This document shows, one piece after another, positions 28,947 through 37,193 of a stretch of 64,000 bases of DNA. How positions within the stretch are numbered: the first letter of the stretch is position 1; each line of letters opens with the position of its first letter. Origin of the DNA: Dongia sedimenti. Its GTDB lineage: Bacteria; Pseudomonadota; Alphaproteobacteria; Dongiales; Dongiaceae. The translations under genes and the position numbers were made by a program. The DNA is taken from NCBI GenBank assembly GCA_030715195.1, contig JAUYVI010000003.1:462960-526959 (forward strand). The letters run 5' to 3'. The notes under the pieces were generated by a model. The model was not told the origin of the DNA, made no database searches, and saw only the letters and a program-made list of their open reading frames with translations.

Positions 28947-31041
28947 TCAGGCCGCCAGACGCGGCGGGCCGGCCACAAGCAACTTCGCAAAGGCATCGGA
29001 CGGAATTGGGTGGCTGAACAGGAAACCCTGGGCCTCGTCGCAGTGTCGCTGCCGCAAAAACTCCACCTGCGCCCAGGTCTCCACCCCTTCGGCAACGACA
29101 CACAGATCGAGATTGTTGCCCATGCCGATGACGGCGCTGGCGATGATGCCGTCGTGCGGACCGGTTTCGATGCTGCTAACGAAGGAATGGTCGATCTTCA
29201 AGACGTCGATCGGAAACTGACTGAGATAGCTCAAGCTGGAATAGCCAGTCCCGAAATCATCCACCGCCCATTGCACGCCGATATCCTTGAGTTGTTGGAG
29301 GACTGTGCCGTTATGCGCGGCATCCGCCATGAGAACGCTTTCGGTAATTTCAAGTTGCAGATGGCGGCCCGGAAGTCCGGTCTGGTGCAGGATCGCCTTC
29401 ACGCGGGAGACGAAGTCCTCCTGGCGGAGCTGAATCGCCGAGATGTTGACGGCTATGGCCCCGATCGGGAGACCGAGATCCAGCCAGCGTTTCGCCTGCT
29501 TGCAGGCTTCGCCTAGAACCCAGCGCCCGATGGGCAGAATGAGCCCGGTCGCCTCCGCGACCGGGATGAATCGCGCCGGCGCAACCATGCCCCATTCGGG
29601 ATGGCGCCAGCGCAACAGCGCCTCGGCACCGGTGATCATGCCGGTGTCCAGGTTCACCTTGGCTTGATAATGCAGCGTGAACTCCTCGTGATCCAACGCG
29701 CGGCGCAGGCTGGCTTCGACCTGCTGCCTCTCGACCAAATGCAGGTTCATCTCATCCTTGTAGAATTGATAGTTGTTCCGGCCCTTCTCCTTGGCGTGAT
29801 ACATCGCGGTATCCGCACTCTTGATCAGCGCCTCCGGATTGTCGCCGTCCTCGGGATAGAGGCTGATACCGATGCTGGTGGTGGTGATCAGCTCGTGCCC
29901 GTCGATCCAATGCGGCAACGTCAGCGCGGCCAGGATCTTCGCGGCTATCGAAGCCGCCTCCCCCGCCCCTTTCTGCTCGGCCAACAGCAGGACGAACTCG
30001 TCTCCACCCTGCCGGCTGACCGTGTCGGACGCGCGGACGCAGGTCAGCAGACGCTGGGAGACGGATTGCAGCAGCTTGTCGCCGAACGCGTGCCCGAGGG
30101 AGTCGTTGACGCTTTTGAACCGGTCGAGGTCGAGAAAGAGCACCGCGAACCGGACCCCCATGCCGCTTCGCCCGCGCGATCGCCTGCGCGATCCGGTCAT
30201 CCAGCAATGCGCGGTTCGGGAGGTCGGTGAGCGTGTCGTGCTGCGCCTGGTGGGTCAGCTTCTCGTTCATCGCCTGCGTGGCGGTCACATCGTGGAACAC
30301 CATCACCGCGCCGGTCGTCGTTCCGGCTTGATCGCGGATCGGCGCGGCGGAGTCCTCGATCAGCAGCTCGGATCCGTCCCTTCGGACCAGGATGGTGCCG
30401 GCGGGAAGCGGCATGACCCGATCCTTGGCCAGCGCCGCCTCGATCGGATTGGGCTCGACCCGACGCGTCACTTTGTTGACGAGCGGAAGCACTTCGGTGA
30501 TCGGTCGTCCCTTGGACTCCTCATCGGTCCATCCAGTCAGCGACTCGCCGGCGGGGTTCAGGTACTCGACCCTGCCCGATTTGTCGGTGCAGATAACCGC
30601 GTCGCCGATCGATGCCAACACGGTGTGGATGCGAGATTTTTCCCGATGCAGCGATTCCTCGAGGGCCTTGCGTTGGATCATGCTGTGCAGCGCCTGCGGC
30701 ACCAGACTGTTGGCCAGGCTGCCTTTCGACAGATAGCGTTGGGATCCGTGCGCCACGGCCTCCCGCGCAAGCGCATCATCTTCCAGTGGCGCGATCGTCA
30801 TGATCGGCACCCATGGTGCGGCGGAATGGAGCCGATCGAAGGTCGCGAGGCCGCTGCTGTCGGGCAGCGTCAGATCGACCAGGAGCGCGTCGACAGTGCC
30901 CTCATGCATCCGCTCCAGCCCTGCGGCGAGATCTTTCTCCCAGGTGATCTCGAATGGACCATCCGCCGCCCTGGAGAGCGCATCTTTGAGAATTTTCGCA
31001 TCGACGGCTTCGTTGGTCAGGATCAGTACGCGATTGGGCAT
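28947..31041 (-). pseudogene. REC-PAS-GGDEF-EAL signalling protein, frameshifted
   Basis: Two overlapping frames together encode one c-di-GMP signalling protein. Frame one starts at ATG 31041 (GGAG upstream) with a receiver-like domain (Asp56 in LLVDLTLPDSSG), a PAS domain (IHTVLASIGDAVICTDKSGRVEYLN) and the start of a GGDEF domain (HDTLTDLPNRALLDDRI). Frame two carries the rest: VRFAVLFLDLDRFK, an intact GGDEF in RQGGDEF, and an EAL domain with EALLRWRHP and DDFGTGYSSLSYL. The break is at a run of five C on the plus strand (30155-30159); four C would restore AKRHGVRFAVLF exactly. It is therefore a one-base insertion: mutation, phase variation or sequencing error. All catalytic motifs are otherwise intact. 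Confidence 0.88.
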
Positions 31042-31224
31042 CTCAACTCCATTGGCGCGCGGTTCAAGGCGGGCGCGGCCGCAGGCGCGGCACCAGGGAA
31101 CTGACAACTGAAAAGCGCGGCCTGTGCTCAGCAACAAGCGTGCGCGGCATGCGTTCCCAGGGCGAGGCTACGAACGTTCATCGGTGAATGTGCAATTCTG
31201 CACAGGACGCAGATCGGGGAGAAC

Positions 31225-31905
31225 TTACTCGCAGATCCTGAAGCCCGTCTCGCCGCGCGGGGCGAGATCGAGGTGAAGATGCTCCGCATGTGACGCGTCC
31301 GCCCCCGGGCCAAGGACCGTGAGGAAATATCCGCAGGCGGTGGACCTGACCGCCGCGAGGAAGGTGGTAACCGGGAGTGGCGGCCGATCCTCCGGGCGCA
31401 CGGCGATGCGACGGCCGTCCCTGACGGCAAAGGCAGCGATATCCACGGCATTGCCCTTGGCATGCTCGCTGAGCTTGCCGGTCGCCGCATTATTGCGCTT
31501 GCGGCACACGTAGCCCGGACCGGTTTCTATCGCCGCCAGGCCGGACCCCAGATGATGCCGCGCCAGCGGTTCCACGACATTGCCGATCCAGTCGGCCAGC
31601 CGCACCGCCATGCGGCAATCCAGAACCGGCTCCGCGCCGAAGGCGATATCGTTGCCGTCGATTGCCACGGACCGCAGCCGGACCGGCAGGGCTATCCCAC
31701 AATCCCCCTCGGCAACGGGCGGCGTGAACGTGAATGTGACGTGCCTGGCCTCTAGCAGCGCCCGGCATGTCCGCGGATGCAGCGCGGCGGTGACCGCGCC
31801 AGTGTCCAGCGGCGGCGCATCGGCGTCTTGCGCTAAGCCAGAGCGCTCAGGCATCGAACAACCGAACAGGATCGCCACAGCGATTGTGATCCGAGCTGCA
31901 GCCAT
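31225..31905 (-). CDS. Extensin-like family lipoprotein
   Basis: 226-residue envelope protein with a lipobox-type signal peptide (ITIAVAILFGCSMPE, Cys16) followed by the extensin-like C-terminal domain, which is related in fold to D-Ala-D-Ala metallopeptidases. LSEHAKGNAVDIAAFAV and HAEHLHLDLAPRG carry the His/Asp residues that form the zinc site in the peptidase superfamily. Cys pairs (CGIALP, CRMAVR, YVCRKRN, STACGYF) are conserved in the family. It likely acts on peptidoglycan in the periplasm, though no activity is proven. It sits 91 bases downstream of the OmpA-like gene, beyond that gene's terminator. Confidence 0.85.
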   Translation of the reverse strand: MAAARITIAVAILFGCSMPERSGLAQDADAPPLDTGAVTAALHPRTCRALLEARHVTFTFTPPVAEGDCGIALPVRLRSVAIDGNDIAFGAEPVLDCRMAVRLADWIGNVVEPLARHHLGSGLAAIETGPGYVCRKRNNAATGKLSEHAKGNAVDIAAFAVRDGRRIAVRPEDRPPLPVTTFLAAVRSTACGYFLTVLGPGADASHAEHLHLDLAPRGETGFRICE

Positions 31906-31938
31906 GGATTTCTCTGCCGCTTCTACTCCCTAACAATT

Positions 31939-31964
31939 CGGGCCTGGTCTTGCGACCAGGCCCG
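31939..31964 (-). terminator. Terminator after the reversed-OmpA gene
   Basis: CGGGCCTGGTC and GACCAGGCCCG form an 11-bp stem around TTGC, 33 bases beyond the stop of the minus-strand OmpA gene and followed on that strand by AATTGTTAGG. A weak U-tract, but the stem is perfect. Confidence 0.8.
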
Positions 31965-31996
31965 TGTCTCAAACGATCAGATTCAGCGTCCGGAGC

Positions 31997-32887
31997 TTAG
32001 AACCGGAAGGTGGTGCCGATCGTCGTGTTGAGGATGCCGCCGCCGAGATCCCGGTTGAACGGGACGTCGTAGGCGACTTTCCAATTGATGTATTCCCACT
32101 GCATGCCGACCTCGGGGCCGGCGATGAACTCGTCGTGGATGCCCTCGCCGTAAAGGACACCGAAATTGCCGCCGACATAGAACATGTCGCCGAGATAGAA
32201 GTCCGGGCCGATCACCGACCGGCCGCCCAGGCCGTTGTCGCGGGTTTCGAAATGATAGAATCCGGCCTGCTCCACACCGACGCTCATCCAGTCGGTCACG
32301 TGGTAGTCGAGGCTGAGATTGAGACCGCCCAGCTGGCTGTGGGTCGCCTGCTGATCATGGAAGTTGTAGCCATAGAACAGACCCGGCGTGAAGCTCCAGC
32401 GGGGCGCCTCATGCGGAGCGGGCGGCGGCGGCGGCGGAGTCTCGGCGACGGGCGCCGGTGCCGGGGCTGGAGCCGGCATCGGCGGGGGCGGTGCGACGAC
32501 GGCGATGTCGACCCGCCGGTTCTGCTGCTCGCGGACGTTGTCGCCGGTCTGAACCGCGGGATCGCTCTCGCCGACCGCGGTCGCGGAGATGGCATTCTCC
32601 GGCACGCCGAGGCGGATCAGCTCATTGGTCACGGCCTGCTCGCGGCGCTCCGAAAGTCTCTGGTTGTAGTCGGAGGCTCCCGATGTATCCGTGTTGCCTT
32701 GGACCGAGATGCGGACAGCGCCGGTGCGCTTGAACTCATCCGCAGCGGAATTGATCGTCGCCTGGGCCTGGCTGTCGATCGAGGCCTTGTCGAACGGGAA
32801 AAGGACGACAAACCGTCCGTCCTGGGCCATGGCCTGACCGCCCCAGACCAGGCAGATCGCCGTTGAGAAAAGTAATGCGCGCGTCAT
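31997..32887 (-). CDS. OmpA-family protein with reversed domain order
   Basis: 296-residue envelope protein. After a signal peptide (cut near QAMA-QDGRF) comes an OmpA-C peptidoglycan-binding domain at residues ~24-131, with the diaminopimelate-binding Asp67 and Arg82 (GNTDTSGASDYN, LSERREQAV). A linker of Pro/Ala (133-162) follows, then a ~130-residue beta-rich region (SFTPGLFYGYNFHD to NTTIGTTFRF) ending in Phe, as expected of an outer-membrane barrel. Canonical OmpA has the barrel first. The chain thus links wall and outer membrane in the opposite orientation. A good ribosome-binding site (GGAGG) and a terminator frame the gene; it is probably monocistronic. Confidence 0.85.
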   Translation of the reverse strand: MTRALLFSTAICLVWGGQAMAQDGRFVVLFPFDKASIDSQAQATINSAADEFKRTGAVRISVQGNTDTSGASDYNQRLSERREQAVTNELIRLGVPENAISATAVGESDPAVQTGDNVREQQNRRVDIAVVAPPPPMPAPAPAPAPVAETPPPPPPAPHEAPRWSFTPGLFYGYNFHDQQATHSQLGGLNLSLDYHVTDWMSVGVEQAGFYHFETRDNGLGGRSVIGPDFYLGDMFYVGGNFGVLYGEGIHDEFIAGPEVGMQWEYINWKVAYDVPFNRDLGGGILNTTIGTTFRF

Positions 32888-33277
32888 GGTGCCTCCAATG
32901 CAGTTGGGAACGCCTCGAACAGTCGCCCTGCCGGACTCTCTCCGGCACCCCCCGATCCGTCGCGGCCTGGAACTTGCCGGGCAACACAGTTGGGCTTTGG
33001 GCCATCCGCACTAAGGCTCGATTAGCTCACGTCAACGCCAACACGGGGCATAGGTTGCTTTGCGAAGCGAAACAAAAGTGTATTAAAAACAACGGCAAAG
33101 CGATGCGCCGCCACTTCATCCAATACCCGAGTCGCATACCACCGTCTGTTCAATGCAGCACGGTGCTGGGCACGAAAAAGCAAGGCACCTGTCGAATCCC
33201 GGTCCAGCCGTTCGACGCCTGGGTGAAAGCCGGGTACCGTTGCCACGGCCCGGCCCGCTTGAGAGGAGGACGCCACT
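32888..33277. other. Divergent intergenic region
   Basis: About 390 bases between the divergent OmpA-like and DUF2277 genes, so it must hold both promoters. A 7-bp hairpin (TGCCGGA-CTCTC-TCCGGCA, 32929-32947) lies in the leader of the OmpA gene, and 33050-33110 is notably A-rich for this genome. No gene is supported. Confidence 0.5.
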
Positions 33278-33547
33278 ATGTGCCGCAATATCAAGACGCT
33301 GTTCAATTTCGAGCCGCCGGCGACTGAGGCTGAGATCCAGGCCTCGGCACTGCAATTCGTGCGCAAGCTCTCGGGCTTCAACAAGCCTTCGCAGGGCAAT
33401 GCCGCGGCATTCGATCGCGCGGTGATCGAGGTGAGCGACGCCGCGCGACGGCTGCTGGCCTCGCTGCAGACCCAGGCGCCGGCGCGCGACCGGGAAACCG
33501 AGGCGCAGAAAGCGCGCGAGCGATCGCGCCTCAGGTTCACCGCGTGA
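33278..33547 (+). CDS. DUF2277 family protein
   Basis: 89-residue protein matching the DUF2277 family almost throughout (MCRNIKTLFNFEPPATEAEI, QFVRKLSGFNKPS, AFDRAVIEVSDAARRLL). The function is unknown; the small soluble proteins of this family occur widely in Actinobacteria and Alphaproteobacteria. GAGAGGAGG gives a strong ribosome-binding site. The gene ends one base before the convergent stop of the Spy-like gene. Confidence 0.88.
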   Translation: MCRNIKTLFNFEPPATEAEIQASALQFVRKLSGFNKPSQGNAAAFDRAVIEVSDAARRLLASLQTQAPARDRETEAQKARERSRLRFTA

Positions 33548-33548
33548 G

Positions 33549-34130
33549 TTACATCATGCACATCGATGCGGGCAGGACCCAGGCGGCCTTCTTGCGCTGG
33601 TCCTCGGTCAGGCCCTCATAGAGCTTCAGCGCGGCGTCGCGGTTCGCCTTCATGGCGTCGAGATGCGCCTGCATGACCTGGATGTGCAGGTCGTAGGCCT
33701 TGTCGAAGGCCGGGCCGCCGTCCTGCCGCCAGGCGCCCATCATCGCCTGATGCGTGCCGGCCATCTGGGCACTCCGGTCGTGCACGGCGGCGGCATAGGC
33801 CTTCCAGAGCGGTTCCTGCGCCGCCGTGATGGCGAGCTCGGTATGGGCGTAAGCGAGCTGTCCGTCCAGCCAAGCCGAGGCCGAGCGCTGGAAGTCCGCG
33901 CCGCGCATCATGCCCCCACCCATCATGCCGCCACCCATGGTCGGGCAGCCCCGCATCATGCCGTAACCGCCGCCCTGGCCCATCATGCCGGGCCCCCAAC
34001 CGTCACCGTTGCCCCACATCATGCCCGGTCCGGGGTAGTTCTGATCGTCCGGTTCGGATTGGGCCAAAGCCGCGACGGGGGCCAGCAGCGCCGCCGTCAA
34101 AGCCAGAGCGCGCAAAGTCGTGGATCGCAT
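33549..34130 (-). CDS. Met-rich periplasmic Spy/LTXXQ-family protein
   Basis: 193-residue exported protein with a signal peptide (LRALALTAALLAPVAALA-QSEP). Residues ~36-77 are almost only Gly and Met with a single Cys (GPGMMWG, GPGMMGQGGGYGMMRGC, MGGGMMGGGMM), a composition seen in copper- or silver-binding segments. The rest is helical and carries Spy/CpxP-type motifs (ELAITAAQEPLWKAYA and YEGLTEDQRKKAAWV). Spy-type proteins are periplasmic chaperones or metal-stress sensors. Metal binding here is inferred from composition. It converges on the DUF2277 gene. Confidence 0.82.
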   Translation of the reverse strand: MRSTTLRALALTAALLAPVAALAQSEPDDQNYPGPGMMWGNGDGWGPGMMGQGGGYGMMRGCPTMGGGMMGGGMMRGADFQRSASAWLDGQLAYAHTELAITAAQEPLWKAYAAAVHDRSAQMAGTHQAMMGAWRQDGGPAFDKAYDLHIQVMQAHLDAMKANRDAALKLYEGLTEDQRKKAAWVLPASMCMM

Positions 34131-34263
34131 GAGATTTCTCCTCTCGCTGCAAGGTGCCGAGGATAGCGATGCCGGCGCCGGCGGCTTTGCGATGGGTCAA
34201 AGAATGCACAGGCTTCCGGCGCCGCATGCGGGAGAACAGGCTGGGCCGAGCGAAGTCGATCAA

Positions 34264-34295
34264 ACAAATCGGGCCCGATCTCGCGATCGGGCCCG
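34264..34295 (-). terminator. Terminator after the PhoX-like gene
   Basis: CGGGCCCGATC and GATCGGGCCCG form an 11-bp stem around TCGC; on the minus strand it is followed by ATTTGTTTG. It lies about 33 bases past the stop of the PhoX-like gene. Confidence 0.85.
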
Positions 34296-34328
34296 GAGGC
34301 TAGGGGATAAGAGGATAATGCCGCGGTA

Positions 34329-36275
34329 TCAGGCGGTGGCCGGCAGGCCGGTCAGATAGCCGACCGCGCCGCCCAACATGCCGCGGCTGTCGGCATAGTT
34401 CTTCTCGATCAGCGGCTCGAGCTCCTTGTAGAGCTTGACGTGGAGGCCGCCGGTCACGTTGCCGGCGTCGTCCTTCTTCAGCTCCCAATCGGCGGCGTGC
34501 TGGAAGTTTGACATGATGTAGGTGAAGCCGTTGATCTCATCGACCGCGTGCAGGCCGGTCGATTCCGCGCCGGCGGGCGTGGAAAGGATGCGCGACAGCT
34601 CCTTGGTGTCCACGTTGTAGGCCCAGAGGAAGTTGTTGACGTGCATACCGCTGTCCTCGCCGATGAACAGGGTGCGGAGCTTCTCGGAGTACTTGAGATT
34701 GTCGGGGTTGCCGATCTTGTCGGCATTGGCGAGGTTGCCGAGCGCATCCGGCTCCTTCAGGTCCTCGCCGGCGATGAGGCCGGCCATATGCACCGGGACC
34801 CACTCGCTGTCGATCGCGGCGCCGGTATCGTCCTTCTGCCCGCCGCCGAGCGTGTGGGCATAGACCACGCCGGCCTCGATCTTGTCGACCGCGATGCCGC
34901 CGGAACCGTCGCTCATCTGCTTGCGAACCGCCGCCATCGCCGAATAGGCGATCTTGTCCTTCACGTTGACGGTGGTGCCTTCCATCTTGGTGAAGCCCAT
35001 GCTGCCGCCCTTGACCGCGGCATAGCGATGGGTTTCGAGGAACGCCGCCGCCTTCTCCTGGCCCGGCATGATCTTCACCCAGCTCGGCTTGCCGTTATAG
35101 GCGATCTTCACATAGGCCGGGTCGTTCGGGTCCTCGCTCTTTGCGTCGAGGATGTCCTTGGCGGTGAGCTTGTCGGCCAGCGCCTTGATCTCGTCGCTGG
35201 TCGCGTGGCCGAGGTTGATCCAGCTGAGGTCGGCCGAACCGCCGTTCTCCTTGGTCTTCTGCGTCCACTTGGCGACATAGAGCGTGCCGGCCGAGAGGTC
35301 GCGCGGCTTGTCGGCGACGAAGATGAACAGGCCGCCATTGGTCGCGTCGTCGCCCATCAGCGCGGTGCGCTCATCCGGCATCACCTGGATCAGTTCGTGC
35401 GAGATGCGGCCGAGATTGTAGTGCTTCTTGACCGAGCCGGTGCCATCGGCGTTAACGGTGACTTCCGGCATGTGGCCGTAGTGATAGGGATTGGCCTTCT
35501 TCGGATCGCCGTAGAGATTCTGGCTGAAGCCGATGAACTCCTCGTTCTTCTCGATCTTGGTGGCGTCCGGCTCGTATTCCTCGCTGGAGAGATGGGTGTT
35601 CCAGGGCGAGAGGCTGGCGCCGCAGGTGATCCAGAGGCCGTTGACCGGCGTCGTGTCGATGTTGTGGTATTTCACCAGGCTGAGCTTGCCGGTCTTCGGA
35701 TCCTGGTCGAGGGTGAGCACGGCGATCGGCGAAGGCAGCTGGCCATAGGTGTCGTCTCCGGCCGCGTTCTTCGAGGTGTATTCGAACTGCACCACGGCGA
35801 ACAGCGCGTTGCCCTTGACGCCTTCGACCTGCGGGTTGTCGAGCTTCATCAGGCTCATGCCGTCGGGACAATCGGAGAAGATCTGCGGCTTGGTCGCCTC
35901 CTTCGAGCTGGCATCGAGAAGCGGCTTCCCGGCAATGTCGTAGCAGCCGCCGGCGAGGATGGTGCCGCCCTTCCCGTCTGGCACCTGCGCGCCGGTCACG
36001 AAGAACGGCTCGTATTGCAGCTTGAACAGCTGCTCGGTGCCGTCGGCGTATTTCAGCTGCATCGAGGAGCCGACCGTCATCGACGACATCGCCGCCGGAT
36101 TGTCGAGGCCGGGCGCCGGCATCGGGATGAACTTCGCGCCGGTGATCTCCGAGGTTGCGGCGCCGGCGGCGTTGGAGAACAGCATGGACGCGGCGGAACC
36201 GGCGAGCGGCAGCAGCGGCGCATAGGCCAGGGCTTTCAAGGCCTGGCGGCGGGTGGCGTGGATCGGCTGATTCAT
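34329..36275 (-). CDS. PhoX-like (DUF839) alkaline phosphatase, Tat-exported
   Basis: 648-residue protein with an N-terminal twin-arginine signal (HATRRQALKALAYAPLLPLAGSAASM, Arg9-Arg10), so it is folded before export to the periplasm. The body resembles the DUF839/PhoX family, Ca/Fe-dependent phosphatases with a six-bladed propeller: ITCGASLSPWNTHLSSEEYE corresponds to the conserved Cys and Glu-Glu metal site, and ALMGDDATNGGLFIFVAD and LFIGEDSGMHVNNFLWAY are typical blocks. GGAG precedes the ATG by 8 bases. A Pho-box-like repeat lies 123-144 bases upstream, fitting phosphate starvation control. Substrate range cannot be read from sequence. Confidence 0.86.
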   Translation of the reverse strand: MNQPIHATRRQALKALAYAPLLPLAGSAASMLFSNAAGAATSEITGAKFIPMPAPGLDNPAAMSSMTVGSSMQLKYADGTEQLFKLQYEPFFVTGAQVPDGKGGTILAGGCYDIAGKPLLDASSKEATKPQIFSDCPDGMSLMKLDNPQVEGVKGNALFAVVQFEYTSKNAAGDDTYGQLPSPIAVLTLDQDPKTGKLSLVKYHNIDTTPVNGLWITCGASLSPWNTHLSSEEYEPDATKIEKNEEFIGFSQNLYGDPKKANPYHYGHMPEVTVNADGTGSVKKHYNLGRISHELIQVMPDERTALMGDDATNGGLFIFVADKPRDLSAGTLYVAKWTQKTKENGGSADLSWINLGHATSDEIKALADKLTAKDILDAKSEDPNDPAYVKIAYNGKPSWVKIMPGQEKAAAFLETHRYAAVKGGSMGFTKMEGTTVNVKDKIAYSAMAAVRKQMSDGSGGIAVDKIEAGVVYAHTLGGGQKDDTGAAIDSEWVPVHMAGLIAGEDLKEPDALGNLANADKIGNPDNLKYSEKLRTLFIGEDSGMHVNNFLWAYNVDTKELSRILSTPAGAESTGLHAVDEINGFTYIMSNFQHAADWELKKDDAGNVTGGLHVKLYKELEPLIEKNYADSRGMLGGAVGYLTGLPATA

Positions 36276-36397
36276 CGTGATGCACTCCCTATGTCTTGGC
36301 AGACGGCAGGTTTCTGGGTGGGACGCACGGCAGTCCGAAGGACTCGGATGCGGCGCTGCCCCGACACTAGAGGCGGTCAGTGTCCGGTTTACTGCCG

Positions 36398-36419
36398 GTT
36401 CATGACGGAATCATGTCAT
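36398..36419 (-). promoter_or_regulatory. Pho-box-like direct repeat before the PhoX-like gene
   Basis: On the minus strand ATGACAT-GATT-CCGTCAT-GAAC forms two 7-base units spaced 11 bases apart, as in the PhoB site CTGTCAT-N4-CTGTCAT. The second unit matches at six of seven positions and the first at five. Its position upstream of a phosphatase gene supports PhoB control, but only a single pair is present. Confidence 0.55.
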
Positions 36420-36497
36420 CGAAGTTTCCGGACATCGCGCGTGCAGCCCCCCTCCCCTCAACCCGCCGGGGGAGGAAGCAAGACAGGGCAGGCGACG

Positions 36498-37193
36498 CTA
36501 TTGGACCGAGACTTCTTCCAGCACGCCTTCGCGGATGGTGACCACGCGGTCCATGCGCCGGGCGATATCCAGGTTGTGGGTGGCGATCAAGGCCGCCACG
36601 CGGAAGTCCCGCACCAGATCGGTCAGCATGCCGAAGACATCGTCCGCCGTGTGCAGATCGAGATTGCCGGTCGGCTCGTCGGCCAGCAGGATCTTCGGCG
36701 CATTGGCGAGGGCGCGGGCGACCGCGACGCGCTGCTGCTCGCCGCCGGAGAGCTTGCCGGGGCGATGCTCGAGGCGGCTGCCGAGACCGACGCGCTCGAG
36801 CAATTGCACCGCACGCGGACGTGCGGCCTTGCGCGACTTGCCGGCGATCATCTGCGGCACGATCACGTTCTCCAGCGCCGTGAATTCCGGCAGCAGGTGG
36901 TGATACTGGTAGACGAAGCCCATCGTGTTGAGGCGGAGCTTGGTGCGGCGGTCGTCTGACATCTCGCGGCTCGATTGGCCGGCCACCACGACCTCGCCGG
37001 CGGTCGGCTTCTCCAGCATGCCGGTGATGTGCAGCAAGGTGGACTTGCCGGCGCCGGATGGGCCGATCAGCGCCACCATCTCGCCGGGATAGAGCGCGAG
37101 ATCGGCGGACTTGATGACGTCGAGCCGCCCCCCACCCGCTTCCGTAAAGCTCTGTTGGATGCCCTTCAGTTCCAGAACCGGTGCGTCACTCAT
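36498..37193 (-). CDS. lolD: Lipoprotein-releasing ABC transporter ATPase LolD
   Basis: ATPase that powers release of outer-membrane lipoproteins from the inner membrane to LolA. Walker A (GPSGAGKST), the Q-loop region ([18 protein letters not shown]), the ABC signature ([15 protein letters not shown]), Walker B ([12 protein letters not shown]) and the His switch ([11 protein letters not shown]) are all present; 231 residues is normal. The ATGAGTGA overlap of 8 bases with the lolC stop indicates coupled translation. In relatives dnaE follows; here the accessory block begins instead. Confidence 0.95.
   Translation of the reverse strand: MSDAPVLELKGIQQSFTEAGGGRLDVIKSADLALYPGEMVALIGPSGAGKSTLLHITGMLEKPTAGEVVVAGQSSREMSDDRRTKLRLNTMGFVYQYHHLLPEFTALENVIVPQMIAGKSRKAARPRAVQLLERVGLGSRLEHRPGKLSGGEQQRVAVARALANAPKILLADEPTGNLDLHTADDVFGMLTDLVRDFRVAALIATHNLDIARRMDRVVTIREGVLEEVSVQ

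Noticed and set aside
30155..30159. Programmed ribosomal frameshift in the GGDEF-EAL gene
   Set aside because: There is no slippery heptamer, internal ribosome-binding site or downstream structure; a simple one-base insertion in a C run explains the break.
34548..36959. An 803-residue plus-strand frame opposite the PhoX-like gene and lolD
   Set aside because: It spans two well-supported minus-strand genes and has no domain, signal or ribosome-binding site of its own.
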